A stretch of 64,000 nt of DNA from Methyloversatilis discipulorum (GCF_000385375.1 NZ_ARVV01000001.1:744001-808000); one strand, 5' to 3'; counted from the first letter of the stretch, positions 34,931-44,787 are shown. Notes: generated from the sequence alone by a model not told the origin. Made by a program: numbers and translations.

Positions 34931-36214
34931 ATGTCGTTTCCCGAAGTATTCGTCGTCGATGGGGCACGCACCCCCTTTCTGAAATCGCGCAACGCGCCCG
35001 GGCCTCTCGCTGCCGCAGACCTCGCGGTGGCGGCCGGCAACGCGCTGCTGGCGCGCCAGCCCTTCCGGCCGGACCAGCTCGATGAAGTCATCCTCGGTTG
35101 CGCCGCGCCGTCGGCCGACGAAGCGAACATCGGCCGCATCGCCGCGCTGCGCATGGGCTGCGGTGATCGCGTGCCCGGCTGGACGGTGATGCGCAACTGC
35201 GCCAGCGGCATGCAGGCACTCGATTCCGGTCTGGCCAACATCCAGCGCGGCCGCGCCGACCTGGTGCTGGCCGGCGGTGTCGACGCGCTGTCGCGCGCTC
35301 ACCTGCTGTTTTCCGACGCGATGGTGCGCTGGCTGTCGCAGTGGTACGCGGCGAAGACGCTGGGCCAGCGCGCGTCTCTGATCACGAAGTTCAGGCCGGC
35401 GATGCTGGCGCCGGTGATCGGCCTGATCAAGGGACTGACCGATCCGGTGATCGGACTGAATATGGGCCAGACCGCCGAGAATCTCGCAGCGCGGTTCGCC
35501 ATCAGCCGCACGCAGATGGATTTCTACGCCATGCGCTCGCACCAGCGCACGGCACGCGCGCTCGACGAAGGCTGCTTCGGCGAAATCGTTCCGCTGACCG
35601 ACCGCGACGGCAAGCTGTACGCCGAAGACGACGGCATGCGCCGCGACTCTTCGGTCGAGCGCCTGGCAAAGCTGCGCCCGGTGTTCGACCGCAAGCACGG
35701 CCACATCACCGCCGGCAACAGTTCGCAGGTGACCGACGGCGCGAGCTGGCTGCTGCTCGCTTCGCAGAAGGCCGTCGACCAGTACGGCCTGAAGCCGCTC
35801 GGCCGCATCCTCGACGTGCAGTGGGCGGCGCTCGATCCGGCGCAGATGGGGCTGGGCCCGGTGCATGCCGCGACGCCCATCCTGCAGCGTCACGGCCTCG
35901 GACTGAACGACCTCGACGCCTGGGAAATCAACGAAGCCTTCGCCGCCCAGGTCATCGGCTGCATCGAGGCGTGGAAGAGCGACAGCTACTGCCGCGAACA
36001 GCTCGGACTGTCACACGCGCTCGGTACGCTGGACGAGCGACGCCTCAACGTCGACGGTGGCGCGATCGCGATCGGTCACCCGGTCGGCGCCAGTGGCGCG
36101 CGCATCGTGCTGCATCTGCTGCACGTGTTGAAGCGTCGTGGCGGTGGCCGCGGCATGGCCTCGATCTGCATCGGTGGCGGACAGGGTGGTGCGATGCTGG
36201 TGGAAACCGCATGA
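34931..36214 (+). CDS. fadI: Acetyl-CoA C-acyltransferase (FadI-like thiolase)
   Basis: 427 residues. Thiolase with nucleophile Cys in VMRNCASGMQALDSG (about residue 94), the His-Gly loop GGAIAIGHPVGASGARI and the second Cys in ICIGGGQGGAM. Cleaves 3-ketoacyl-CoA in beta-oxidation. It starts 10 bp after fadE with GAGGAG, and the following gene begins at its stop (ATGA), so it likely works with the FadJ-like subunit. Symbol by analogy to the fadIJ pair. Confidence 0.88.
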   Translation: MSFPEVFVVDGARTPFLKSRNAPGPLAAADLAVAAGNALLARQPFRPDQLDEVILGCAAPSADEANIGRIAALRMGCGDRVPGWTVMRNCASGMQALDSGLANIQRGRADLVLAGGVDALSRAHLLFSDAMVRWLSQWYAAKTLGQRASLITKFRPAMLAPVIGLIKGLTDPVIGLNMGQTAENLAARFAISRTQMDFYAMRSHQRTARALDEGCFGEIVPLTDRDGKLYAEDDGMRRDSSVERLAKLRPVFDRKHGHITAGNSSQVTDGASWLLLASQKAVDQYGLKPLGRILDVQWAALDPAQMGLGPVHAATPILQRHGLGLNDLDAWEINEAFAAQVIGCIEAWKSDSYCREQLGLSHALGTLDERRLNVDGGAIAIGHPVGASGARIVLHLLHVLKRRGGGRGMASICIGGGQGGAMLVETA

Positions 36215-38175
36215 GCGCGCATGCAAGCGATCTGAAGCACTGGCGCATCGAACGCGACGAGGACAACCTCGTCTGGCTCGTGTTCGACCGCGCCGGCGAG
36301 AACGTGAACACGCTGTCCGGCGAGGCGATGCGCGAGCTTGGTCTGCTGCTCGACGCCTTCGACGCCGCACCGCCGCGTGCGCTGGTCATCCTGTCTGGCA
36401 AGACGAGCGGCTTCATCGCCGGTGCCGACATCGGCGAATTCGGCGCGGTGAAGGACGAAGCCGGCGCCCGTGACATCGTTGGCCGCGGCTGGAACCTGTT
36501 CAACCGGCTGGCCGCGGTGCGCTACCCGACCTGCGCGCTGGTGCGCGGCTTCTGCGTCGGCGGCGGCACCGAACTGGCGCTCGCCTGTCGCCACATCGTT
36601 GCGGTCGATGAGCCGGGCACCCGCTTCGCGCTGCCCGAGGTGCTGCTGGGCATCGTGCCCGGCTGGGGCGGCATGCTGCGGCTGCCGCAGCGCATCGGCG
36701 CGCCGGCCGCGCTGGACATGATGCTGACCGGCCGTGCACTCGACGCGAAGCGGGCGAAGGCGGCGGGTCTGGTCGACGAGATCGCGCCGGCGCGACTGAT
36801 GCGCGAGCACGCCCGCGCCCGCGTGCTGGCCGACCCGGCGCGTCGTCCGCTGCCGCTGCTGCAGCGCCTGCTGCTCGGCCCGCTGCGCGGCATCGTGGCG
36901 AAGAAGGCGCTCGAAGGCGTGGCGAAGAAGGCGCGTCGAGAGCATTACCCGGCGCCTTACGCCATCGTCGACATGTGGCGCGACTTCGGCGGCAACGCGC
37001 TGGCTGTGCCGGCTGCGCATCCGGCGTCGATGGCGGCACTGGTGGCCCACCCGACCACGCCCAACCTGCAGCGCGTCTATCACCTGCGCGAACGGCTGCG
37101 CGGCTACGCGAAGAGCGAGGCCGGCTTGCCGCCCATCCGTCGCGTGCATGTCGTCGGCGCCGGTGTCATGGGTGGCGACATCGCTGCCTGGTGTGCGCTC
37201 CGTGGTTTCCATGTGACCTTGCAGGACAACGGGCTGGCGCGCATCGCGCCGGCGATGCAGCGGGCGGCGAAGGCATTTGCGCGCAAGTTCCGCCGCGACC
37301 GCAAGGCGCAGCGCGACGCGCTCGACCGGCTGATTCCGGATCCGACCGGCGCCGGCGTCGCCGGTGCCGACCTGATCATCGAAGCGATCTACGAGGACCT
37401 CGACGCCAAGCGGGCGCTGATGCACGACATCGAACGACGTGCCCGGCCCGACGCCTTGCTCGCCACCAATACTTCCAGCCTGCGCGTCGAGGACATCGCG
37501 CAGGCGCTGCACGTGCCCGGCCGGCTGGTCGGCATCCATTTCTTCAACCCGGTGGCGAAGATGCCGCTGGTCGAGGTGGTGCGCGGCGCCGACAGTTTCG
37601 AGCTCGCGGTGCAGCGCGCCGCCGCCTTCGTCGGCGCGCTCGACAAGCTGCCGCTGCCGGTGGCCAGCGCGCCCGGCTTCCTGGTCAATGCCGTGCTCGG
37701 TCCCTACATGCTCGAAGCGATGAAATGCGTCGACGAAGGGATGGCGCCAGAGGGAGTGGATCGCGCAGCGCTCGATTTCGGCATGGCGATGGGTCCGATC
37801 GAACTGGCCGATACCGTGGGCCTCGACATCGCAATGGCCGCCGGCGCCCGCCTGACCGGCGGCGCGACCGCGCCGGCCTGCCTGCAGCAGCGGGTGGATT
37901 CCGGGCACCTCGGTTGCAAGAGCGGGCAGGGCTTCTATGTCTGGAAGGATGGCCGACCGGTGCGCACCGGCGCTGCCACCGTGCCGGCGGGACTGGCGGC
38001 ACGGCTGGTCGAGCCGCTGATCCGGGTGACGCGCCGCTGCGTCGAGCAGGGCGTGGTGGCCGATGCCGACCTGGCCGACGCCGGCCTCATCTTCGGCGCC
38101 GGCTTCGCCCCCTATACCGGCGGACCACTGCACTATCATGCGGTTTCCGCAATGCAACATCAGAGTCGTACATGA
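36211..38175 (+). CDS. fadJ: FadJ-like enoyl-CoA hydratase/3-hydroxyacyl-CoA dehydrogenase
   Basis: 654 residues. N-terminal crotonase domain with oxyanion loops SGKTSGFIAGADIGEFG and RGFCVGGGTELALACR, followed by a 3-hydroxyacyl-CoA dehydrogenase with HVVGAGVMGGDIAAW (NAD), NTSSLRVEDI and catalytic His in GIHFFNPVAKMP. Order (hydratase first) is that of FadB/FadJ, though slightly short. ATG overlaps the thiolase stop. Does two middle steps of beta-oxidation. Confidence 0.9.
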   Translation: MSAHASDLKHWRIERDEDNLVWLVFDRAGENVNTLSGEAMRELGLLLDAFDAAPPRALVILSGKTSGFIAGADIGEFGAVKDEAGARDIVGRGWNLFNRLAAVRYPTCALVRGFCVGGGTELALACRHIVAVDEPGTRFALPEVLLGIVPGWGGMLRLPQRIGAPAALDMMLTGRALDAKRAKAAGLVDEIAPARLMREHARARVLADPARRPLPLLQRLLLGPLRGIVAKKALEGVAKKARREHYPAPYAIVDMWRDFGGNALAVPAAHPASMAALVAHPTTPNLQRVYHLRERLRGYAKSEAGLPPIRRVHVVGAGVMGGDIAAWCALRGFHVTLQDNGLARIAPAMQRAAKAFARKFRRDRKAQRDALDRLIPDPTGAGVAGADLIIEAIYEDLDAKRALMHDIERRARPDALLATNTSSLRVEDIAQALHVPGRLVGIHFFNPVAKMPLVEVVRGADSFELAVQRAAAFVGALDKLPLPVASAPGFLVNAVLGPYMLEAMKCVDEGMAPEGVDRAALDFGMAMGPIELADTVGLDIAMAAGARLTGGATAPACLQQRVDSGHLGCKSGQGFYVWKDGRPVRTGAATVPAGLAARLVEPLIRVTRRCVEQGVVADADLADAGLIFGAGFAPYTGGPLHYHAVSAMQHQSRT

Positions 38176-38573
38176 GCCAGAACATCGAACACCTTCCTGA
38201 AGAACAACCCGCGCTGCGCATGCTGCCCATGCCGCGCGACATCAATGCCGCCGGCGACATCTTCGGCGGCTGGGTCATGTCCCAGGTCGACGTCGCGGGA
38301 TCGATCGCCGCGATGCGCCGCACGCGCTGCCGCGTGGTGACGGTGGCGGTCAATTCATTCGTTTTCCTGCAGCCGATCACGACCCAGTACCTCGTGTCCT
38401 TCTACTCGCGCGTCGCGCGCGTCGGTACCACGTCGATCACGGTCGATGTCGACGTCTATGCAGAAACCGGCTATGACAATGTGAAGATCCTGAAGGTCGC
38501 CTCGGCGCAGCTCACCTATGTCGCGGTGAACGAGGACGGCAGCAAGAGACTGATCGCGCCCGAACAGTCCTGA
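38172..38573 (+). CDS. Acyl-CoA thioesterase (YciA/hot-dog family)
   Basis: 133 residues, single hot-dog domain: MLPMPRDINAAGDIFGGWVM provides the Asp-containing active loop, and CRVVTVAVNSFVFLQPI the long strand. Hydrolyses acyl-CoAs and may relieve CoA sequestration during beta-oxidation. ATG overlaps the fadJ stop by four bases. Family assignment is secure; chain-length preference is not visible. Confidence 0.87.
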   Translation: MSQNIEHLPEEQPALRMLPMPRDINAAGDIFGGWVMSQVDVAGSIAAMRRTRCRVVTVAVNSFVFLQPITTQYLVSFYSRVARVGTTSITVDVDVYAETGYDNVKILKVASAQLTYVAVNEDGSKRLIAPEQS

Positions 38574-38645
38574 CAGTATTCGGTGTGCCCTGTGCAGGGA
38601 CACGCCGTGAGCGCAGCACCATTTACGACGCACAGAGGAGGAGTC

Positions 38646-39956
38646 ATGACGCAGACGAAACAGCGCCGCAGCCACGGTGCCACGATGAAGGTTCTGGCCC
38701 TGGCGATCGGCGCCTTCGGCTCGACCGCCAGCCACGCCGCCGCCTTCCAGCTGCTCGAAGGCAATGCGAGCGGCCTCGGTAACGCCTACGCCGGCAGCGC
38801 GGCGGTCGCCGAGGACGCCAGCACCGTGTTCTTCAACCCCGCCGGCATGACGCTGCTGCCCGGGCGCAATGTGGCCTTCTCAGTCGATCTCGTGCGGCCC
38901 TCCGCCAAGTTCGACAACCAGGGCTCAACCGTGCCGCCAGGTCAGGGTATCGGCGGTAATGGCGGTGATGCCGGTGACTGGGCGGCCATTCCTGCGGGCT
39001 ATATGACCTGGCAGCTGACCGACCGTCTGTTTGCGGGTCTTGGCGTCGGCGCCCCGTTCGGCCTGAAGACGGAGTACGGCGCTGACTGGGTCGGCCGCTT
39101 CCATGCCGTGAAGTCAGAGATCAAGACCGTCAACATCAATCCGTCGATCGCATTCAAGGTGAACGACGTGCTGTCCATCGGTATCGGCGTGAATTTCCAG
39201 CGCATCGACGCTGACCTGACCAACCTCGTCACCAACCCGGGTCTGGCGGGATCGCTCGCCAGCGGCCGGATCAAGGGTGATGACACCGCGTGGGGCTGGA
39301 ATGCGGGTTTGATGTGGCAGGTATCGGATACCACCCGCCTCGGCGCAGCCTACCGCTCGAAGATGGACTACAAGCTCGAGGGCACGGCTCGCTTCACCGG
39401 CCTGAATGCTACCGGCAACATCGTGGCGACGGCCTTGAACGCAGGACGTGGCGGCGATGTGACCGCCGACGTCGAGTTGCCTGATACGGCCACCTTCAGC
39501 GTCGCACAGAAGATTTCTGATCGCTGGACCATGCTCGGTGACATCAGCTGGACCGGCTGGTCGACGCTCCAGGAACTGGCGGTGAATCGGGTCGATGGCG
39601 TCAACGTGACGACCGAGGAACTGCGCTGGCGGGATACCTGGCGTGTCGCCTTCGGCGGCACCTATGCCTACACCGATGCCCTGAGCCTGAAGTTCGGCCT
39701 CGCCTGGGATCAGACGCCGGTGCGCGATACCACGCGTCTGCCGCGCGTGCCGGACGAGGACCGCGTCTGGCTGTCGCTGGGCCTGCAGTGGCGCCCGAAT
39801 GCGACCTCGGCGGTCGACGTCGGTTACGCCCACCTGTTCGTCAAGGACGCGAAGGTGAACAACGACGGTGGCAGCGCGCTGCTCAAGGGCACGCTGGTCG
39901 GCGAGTACGAGAACTCGGTCGACATCCTCGGCGTGCAGTACTCGACCCGCTTCTGA
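38646..39956 (+). CDS. fadL: FadL/OmpP1-family outer membrane fatty-acid porin
   Basis: 436 residues. Signal peptide with a cleavage region SHAAAFQL, then the FadL hallmark ASGLGNAYAGSAAVAEDAST and FFNPAGMTLLPG (NPAG). Beta-barrel strands continue to the terminal STRF, with C-terminal Phe as in outer membrane proteins. Takes up long-chain fatty acids or other hydrophobic substrates such as alkanes. GAGGAGGAGTC precedes the ATG; the earlier in-frame start at 38583 would spoil the signal peptide. Confidence 0.93.
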   Translation: MTQTKQRRSHGATMKVLALAIGAFGSTASHAAAFQLLEGNASGLGNAYAGSAAVAEDASTVFFNPAGMTLLPGRNVAFSVDLVRPSAKFDNQGSTVPPGQGIGGNGGDAGDWAAIPAGYMTWQLTDRLFAGLGVGAPFGLKTEYGADWVGRFHAVKSEIKTVNINPSIAFKVNDVLSIGIGVNFQRIDADLTNLVTNPGLAGSLASGRIKGDDTAWGWNAGLMWQVSDTTRLGAAYRSKMDYKLEGTARFTGLNATGNIVATALNAGRGGDVTADVELPDTATFSVAQKISDRWTMLGDISWTGWSTLQELAVNRVDGVNVTTEELRWRDTWRVAFGGTYAYTDALSLKFGLAWDQTPVRDTTRLPRVPDEDRVWLSLGLQWRPNATSAVDVGYAHLFVKDAKVNNDGGSALLKGTLVGEYENSVDILGVQYSTRF

Positions 39957-40026
39957 TCCGTCCTTCCTGTCGTACCCGGTCCGGTCGCCGCGCGCGGCCG
40001 GACCGCCTCTCCCGGGAGTCCGCATC

Positions 40027-42408
40027 GTGACATCCTCCAGATTCCGCATCCGTCGCGTCGCCGTACTGGGCGCCGGCGTGATGGGCGCGCAGATCGCCGC
40101 CCACTGCGCCAACGCGAACGTTCCCGTCATCCTGTTCGACCTCGCCGCGAAAGAGGGTGACCCCGACGCCATCGTCAAGCGCGCCATCGCCGGCCTGAAA
40201 AAGCTCGAACCGGCGCCGCTGGCCACCGCCGACCGCGCTGCCCATATCGAAGTGGCGAACTACGACCGCGACGCTGCGCGGCTGGCTGACTGCGATCTGG
40301 TGATCGAAGCCATCGCCGAACGCATGGACTGGAAGCACGGCCTGTACGCGAAGGTGGCGCCGCACCTGCGCAGTGACGCGATCTTCGCCACCAACACCTC
40401 CGGCCTGTCGATCAACGCGCTGGCCGACGGCTGCCCGGAAGCGATGCGCAGCCGTTTCTGCGGTGTGCATTTCTTCAACCCGCCGCGCTACATGGCGCTG
40501 GTCGAACTGATTCCGGCGCGCACGACCGACGCCGCGCTGCTTGACCGTCTGGAGGATTTCCTGACCACGACGCTGGGCAAGAACGTCGTGCGCGCGCTCG
40601 ACACGCCCAATTTCGTCGCCAATCGCATCGGCGTGTTCTCGATGCTGGCGGCGATGCACCACACGGTACGGCTGGGCCTCGGTTTCGACGAGGTCGACGC
40701 GCTGACCGGTCCGGCCATCGGCCGGCCGAAATCGGCCACCTACCGCACCGCCGACGTGGTCGGCCTCGACACGCTGCTGCATGTCGTCAAGACCATGACC
40801 GACAATCTGCAGCACGATCCGTGGCACCGTCACTACGTCGCTCCCGCCTGGCTGGCCGCACTGGTCGAACGCGGCGCGCTCGGCCAGAAGACCAAGGCCG
40901 GCGTCTATCGCAAGGACGGCAAGGCGATCAAGGTGCTGGACCTCGCGCAGCAGGATTACCGCGACGCCGCCGGCGCCATTGCCGAAGAGGTGCAGACCAT
41001 TCTTGCCGAGCGCGATCCGGCGATGAAGCTGGCCGCGCTGCGGGCGAGCGAACATCCGCAGGCGCAGTTCCTGTGGTCCATCTTCCGCGACGTGTTCCAT
41101 TACGTCGCCGTGCATCTGGGCGACATTGCGCACAACGCGCGCGACGTCGACTTCGCGATGCGCTGGGGCTTCGGCTGGAGCGCCGGCCCGTTCGAAACCT
41201 GGCAGGGCGCCGGCTGGCAGCAGGTGGCCCAGTGGCTGCGCGAGGACGTCGCCGCCGGCCGAACGATGTCGGACGCGCCGCTGCCGGCCTGGGTATTCGA
41301 GCGCCACGGCGTGCACGAGGCCGCCGGATCGTGGTCGGCTTCCGCCGCGAAGCTGGAGGCGCGCAGCGTGTCGCCGCGCCAGCTGTTCCCCGAGCGCGTA
41401 CTGGCCGAAGTGCCGCGCGCGACGCACACCGTGTGGGAAGGCGAGGAGGTGAGGCTGTGGACGCTGGACGATGCCGACGGCGAGCGGGTGCCGGTGCTGT
41501 CGTTCAAGAGCCGCATGTCCTGCGTCGGACCGCAGGTGCTGGACGGCATGCGCGAAGCGATCGCGCGCGCCGAGCGCGACTTCGAAGGCCTGGTGATCTG
41601 GCAGCCGCAAGGGCCGTTCTCGGTTGGCGCAAATCTGAAGCAGATCCGCCCGGTGCTCGAAGCGGGAGACTTCGTGCGGCTTGAGCGCGTGATCAACGAC
41701 TTCCAGCAGGCGTCGATGGCGATCAAGTACGCCCAGGTGCCGGTGATCACCGCGGTGCAGAACATGGCGCTCGGCGGCGGTTGCGAGTTCGTCATGCATT
41801 CGCCGCGCGCGGTGGTCGCTCTCGAAAGCTATATCGGCTTGGTCGAAGCAGGCGTCGGCCTGATTCCGGCCGGCGGTGGCTGCAAGGAATTCGCGATCCG
41901 CGCCGCGCGCGCGGCCGAGGCTTCAGCGACGAAGGACCCGATGAATTTCCTGCAGTCGGTGTTCCAGACCATCGCGATGGCGAACGTATCGAAGAGCGCA
42001 CGCCACGCCCAGGAACTGGGCCTGCTGAAGCAGGAAGACGTGGTCGTCATGCACGCCAGCGAACTGCTGCACGTCGCGCGCCGCAACGCGGTGGCGATGG
42101 CGGACAGCGCCTGGCGTCCGCCGCTGCCGGCGGTCGACATTGCGGTGGCCGGCCGCAGCGGCATCGCCACGCTGGACATGATGCTGGTGAACATGCGCGA
42201 GGGCGGCATGATTTCGGCGCACGACTACCGCGTCGCGCACGCGTCGGCGACCGCGCTGTGCGGTGGCGACATCGAGACCGGCGCGCGGGTGAACGAGCAG
42301 TGGCTGCTCGAAGTCGAGCGCGCGCTGTTCGTCGATCTGCTGAAGACCAAGGAAACGCAGGCGCGCATCGCGCACATGATGGACACCGGCAAGCCGCTGC
42401 GGAACTGA
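40027..42408 (+). CDS. FadN-type 3-hydroxyacyl-CoA dehydrogenase/enoyl-CoA hydratase fusion
   Basis: 793 residues. The domains run opposite to fadJ: 3-hydroxyacyl-CoA dehydrogenase first (VAVLGAGVMGAQIAAH, GVHFFNPPRYMALVE), hydratase last (NMALGGGCEFVMHSPRAV, GLIPAGGG). This order is that of Bacillus FadN and many long-chain-specific proteobacterial enzymes. Start is GTG 40027 after CCGGGAG, chosen because homology begins there; the frame runs further upstream inside fadL. Followed 14 bp later by fadA. Confidence 0.9.
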   Translation: MTSSRFRIRRVAVLGAGVMGAQIAAHCANANVPVILFDLAAKEGDPDAIVKRAIAGLKKLEPAPLATADRAAHIEVANYDRDAARLADCDLVIEAIAERMDWKHGLYAKVAPHLRSDAIFATNTSGLSINALADGCPEAMRSRFCGVHFFNPPRYMALVELIPARTTDAALLDRLEDFLTTTLGKNVVRALDTPNFVANRIGVFSMLAAMHHTVRLGLGFDEVDALTGPAIGRPKSATYRTADVVGLDTLLHVVKTMTDNLQHDPWHRHYVAPAWLAALVERGALGQKTKAGVYRKDGKAIKVLDLAQQDYRDAAGAIAEEVQTILAERDPAMKLAALRASEHPQAQFLWSIFRDVFHYVAVHLGDIAHNARDVDFAMRWGFGWSAGPFETWQGAGWQQVAQWLREDVAAGRTMSDAPLPAWVFERHGVHEAAGSWSASAAKLEARSVSPRQLFPERVLAEVPRATHTVWEGEEVRLWTLDDADGERVPVLSFKSRMSCVGPQVLDGMREAIARAERDFEGLVIWQPQGPFSVGANLKQIRPVLEAGDFVRLERVINDFQQASMAIKYAQVPVITAVQNMALGGGCEFVMHSPRAVVALESYIGLVEAGVGLIPAGGGCKEFAIRAARAAEASATKDPMNFLQSVFQTIAMANVSKSARHAQELGLLKQEDVVVMHASELLHVARRNAVAMADSAWRPPLPAVDIAVAGRSGIATLDMMLVNMREGGMISAHDYRVAHASATALCGGDIETGARVNEQWLLEVERALFVDLLKTKETQARIAHMMDTGKPLRN

Positions 42409-42421
42409 CGGGAGATTCGCG

Positions 42422-43618
42422 ATGAAACAGATACAGGATGCCTACATCGTCGCCGCGAAGCGCACGCCGGTGGCGAAGAAGGGTGGTGCCTTCCGCCACG
42501 TGCGGCCGGACGACATGCTGGCGCACGCGCTGCGCGGCGTCGTGGATGCGGTGCCCGAATTCGACCTGAACGACATCGGCGACGTGGTCGTCGGCTGCGC
42601 GATGCCGGAAGCCGAGCAGGGCATGAATGTCGCGCGCATCGGCCTGCTGCTCGCCGGCTTCCCGGTGTCGGTGCCGGGCGTCACGGTGAACCGCTTCTGC
42701 GCCAGCGGGCTCAACGCAGTGGCCGACGCGGCGCTGAAGATCATGACCGGGCAGTGCGACATCGCCATCGGCGCCGGCACCGAATCGATGACCGTGATGC
42801 CGACCATGATGGGCAACAAGGTGACGGTGAATCCGCGCGCCTTCGAGTCGCCGGAGAACGTCGCCATCGCCTACGGCATGGGTCTGACGGCGGAGAAGGT
42901 GGCGCACAAGTACGCAGTGACGCGTGAGGATCAGGACGCCTTCGCGCTCGCGTCCCACCGGAAGGCGCTGGCAGCGATTGCCGCCGGCCGCTTCGCCGGT
43001 GAAATCCTGCCCTACACCGTGCGCAGCCATCTGCCGGACCTGGCGAGCAATACGGTGCGCATCGTCGAACGCGTGTTCGATACCGACGAAGGCCCGCGCG
43101 CCGATTCCAGCGCCGAGGGGCTGGCGAAGTTGCGTCCGGTGTTCGCCGCGCGCGGCTCGGTCACCGCCGGCAACAGTTCGCAGATGTCCGATGGCGCGGC
43201 GGCGGTACTGCTGATGTCGGAGGCGGCGGTGCAGCGCACCGGAGCGACCCCGATCGCGCGCTTCCGCAGCTTCGCGGTGGCCGGCGTGCCGCCGGAAATC
43301 ATGGGCATCGGTCCGGTCGAAGCGATTCCGCGCGCGCTGAAGCAGGCCGGCATCGCGCAGGCCGATATCGACTGGATCGAACTGAACGAGGCCTTCGCCG
43401 CTCAGGCGCTGGCCGTCATCCGCACGCTGGATCTCGATCCGGCGAAGGTGAACCCGCTCGGCGGCGCAATCGCGCTCGGCCACCCGCTGGGAGCCACCGG
43501 CGCCATCCGCACCGCCACCGTCATCGCGGCGATGCAACGCGGTGAAGCGCGCACCGGCATGGTGACCATGTGTATCGGCACCGGCATGGGGGCGGCTGGC
43601 ATATTCGAGAAGGTGTGA
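42422..43618 (+). CDS. fadA: Acetyl-CoA C-acyltransferase (FadA-like thiolase)
   Basis: 398 residues. Nucleophile Cys in VNRFCASGLNAVAD (about residue 98), GGAIALGHPLGATGA and CIGTGMGAAG in the C-terminus. Partner of the FadN-type enzyme encoded immediately upstream. AUG after GGGAGATTCGCG. With the first thiolase it gives two complete beta-oxidation sets in this locus. Confidence 0.9.
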   Translation: MKQIQDAYIVAAKRTPVAKKGGAFRHVRPDDMLAHALRGVVDAVPEFDLNDIGDVVVGCAMPEAEQGMNVARIGLLLAGFPVSVPGVTVNRFCASGLNAVADAALKIMTGQCDIAIGAGTESMTVMPTMMGNKVTVNPRAFESPENVAIAYGMGLTAEKVAHKYAVTREDQDAFALASHRKALAAIAAGRFAGEILPYTVRSHLPDLASNTVRIVERVFDTDEGPRADSSAEGLAKLRPVFAARGSVTAGNSSQMSDGAAAVLLMSEAAVQRTGATPIARFRSFAVAGVPPEIMGIGPVEAIPRALKQAGIAQADIDWIELNEAFAAQALAVIRTLDLDPAKVNPLGGAIALGHPLGATGAIRTATVIAAMQRGEARTGMVTMCIGTGMGAAGIFEKV

Positions 43619-43652
43619 GCGGAACAGCCCCGGCACCGGAACACAAGCCCAG

Positions 43653-43917
43653 TCGCGGCCAAGGCCGCTCCCACAGAATCATCGGCGCGGGTCGTTGCCG
43701 AGGCCTCCTGTGGGAGCGGCCTTGGCCGCGACGCGGCGCTGGCAGGCCGCGGGCTTCGGTTCAGGTCGCCATCGCGAGCAAGCTCGCTCCCACAGGACCG
43801 CGGCTCCGGCGGTGGGCGGTGACTGCTCTATTGTGGGAGCGGCCTTGGCCGCGACGCGGCGCTGGCAGGCCGCGTGCTCCGGTTCAGGTCGCCATCGCGA
43901 GCAAGCTCTCTCCCACA
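43653..43917. repeat. REP-like repeat cluster with two 86-bp near-identical units
   Basis: Between fadA and the next gene (359 bp gap). An inverted copy of the core (43653-43675) is followed by two direct 86-bp units at 43709-43794 and 43832-43917, 123 bases apart start to start. Each unit begins with TGTGGGAGCGGCCTTGGC and ends in an inverted relative GCAAGCTC-CTCCCACA, so each can form a long hairpin. The core matches the GTGGGAGCGG-type REP family of pseudomonads and betaproteobacteria. Also seen in weaker form at 50046 and 63581. Confidence 0.88.
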
Positions 43918-43977
43918 GGACGCGTTGCGCTGCCGGCGGTATAAGCTCGCGCCTTCGTACTTGAGACCGTGCTGCAG

Positions 43978-44787
43978 ATGAAATCGAACGATTCCGGCCA
44001 CATCCTGAGCTCGCTCGAACGTGGCGTCGCCACGCTCACCATGTCGCGCCCCTCGCGGCGCAACGCCTACACGACGGCGATGATGCAGGCCCTGCGCGAG
44101 GCGGTCGAGCGGGTGCTGCCCGAACCCGAGTGCCGCGTGCTGCTGCTGCGCGGCGACGGGGCGAGCTTCAGTGCAGGCGGTGACGTGCACGAGTTTTCGC
44201 AGAGTCTGCCGCTGGATGCGCCGGCGCGTCTGGCCACCTTTCGCGCGCTGGTCGAGAACTGGGTCAATCCAGTCATCCTCGCGCTGCGTCATGCGCACCA
44301 GCCGGTGGTGGCCGCGGTGCGCGGCGACTGTGTCGGCTACGGCCTGTCGCTGATGCTGGCGTCCGACATCGCCATCGCGGCCGACGATGCGGTGTTCAGC
44401 ACCGCCGGCATCGGGCTCGCACAGCCGGGGGCCGGCGGTCAGTCGCATTTCCTGGTGCGTGCTCTCGGCGAGCGGCGGGCGCGCGAGCTGATGTGGAGTG
44501 CGCGCCGCTTCGATGCGCACGAGGCGAAGGCACTGGGGCTGGTTGAGCGCGTGGTGACGGTGGCCGAGTTCGACGATGCGGTCGAAGCCGAGGTCGAGCG
44601 TCTGGCGAGCGGTCCGCGCCACGGCTGGGCGGAAATCAAGCGCCTTCTGAATACGTCGGGCCAGCCGCTGGCGCAGCAACTGGCCGATGAAGCCGCCGCC
44701 TTCGGTCGCTGCGCCGCGACCCAGGATTTCGCCGAGGCGGTGACCGCCTTCATCGCACGGCGCAAGCCGAAGTTCGAAGGACGCTGA
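43978..44787 (+). CDS. Enoyl-CoA hydratase/isomerase family protein
   Basis: 269-residue crotonase. Oxyanion loops are GDGASFSAGGDVHEFS and RGDCVGYGLSLMLASD; the second usual glutamate position is not an obvious Glu (TAGIGLAQPGAGG), so it could be an isomerase-type or PaaG-like member rather than a hydratase. Last gene of the fatty-acid locus, separated from fadA by the REP cluster, so probably expressed separately. Confidence 0.82.
   Translation: MKSNDSGHILSSLERGVATLTMSRPSRRNAYTTAMMQALREAVERVLPEPECRVLLLRGDGASFSAGGDVHEFSQSLPLDAPARLATFRALVENWVNPVILALRHAHQPVVAAVRGDCVGYGLSLMLASDIAIAADDAVFSTAGIGLAQPGAGGQSHFLVRALGERRARELMWSARRFDAHEAKALGLVERVVTVAEFDDAVEAEVERLASGPRHGWAEIKRLLNTSGQPLAQQLADEAAAFGRCAATQDFAEAVTAFIARRKPKFEGR

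Noticed and set aside
32786..35893. Very long open frame on the minus strand antisense to fadE and the thiolase
   Set aside because: Arg/His/Val-rich low-complexity product with no homology; a mirror of the GC-rich codon use of the real genes.
43700..43920. Regularly spaced repeats that could be read as a CRISPR array
   Set aside because: Only two 86-base units, each a hairpin; no short uniform repeats or spacers and no cas genes.
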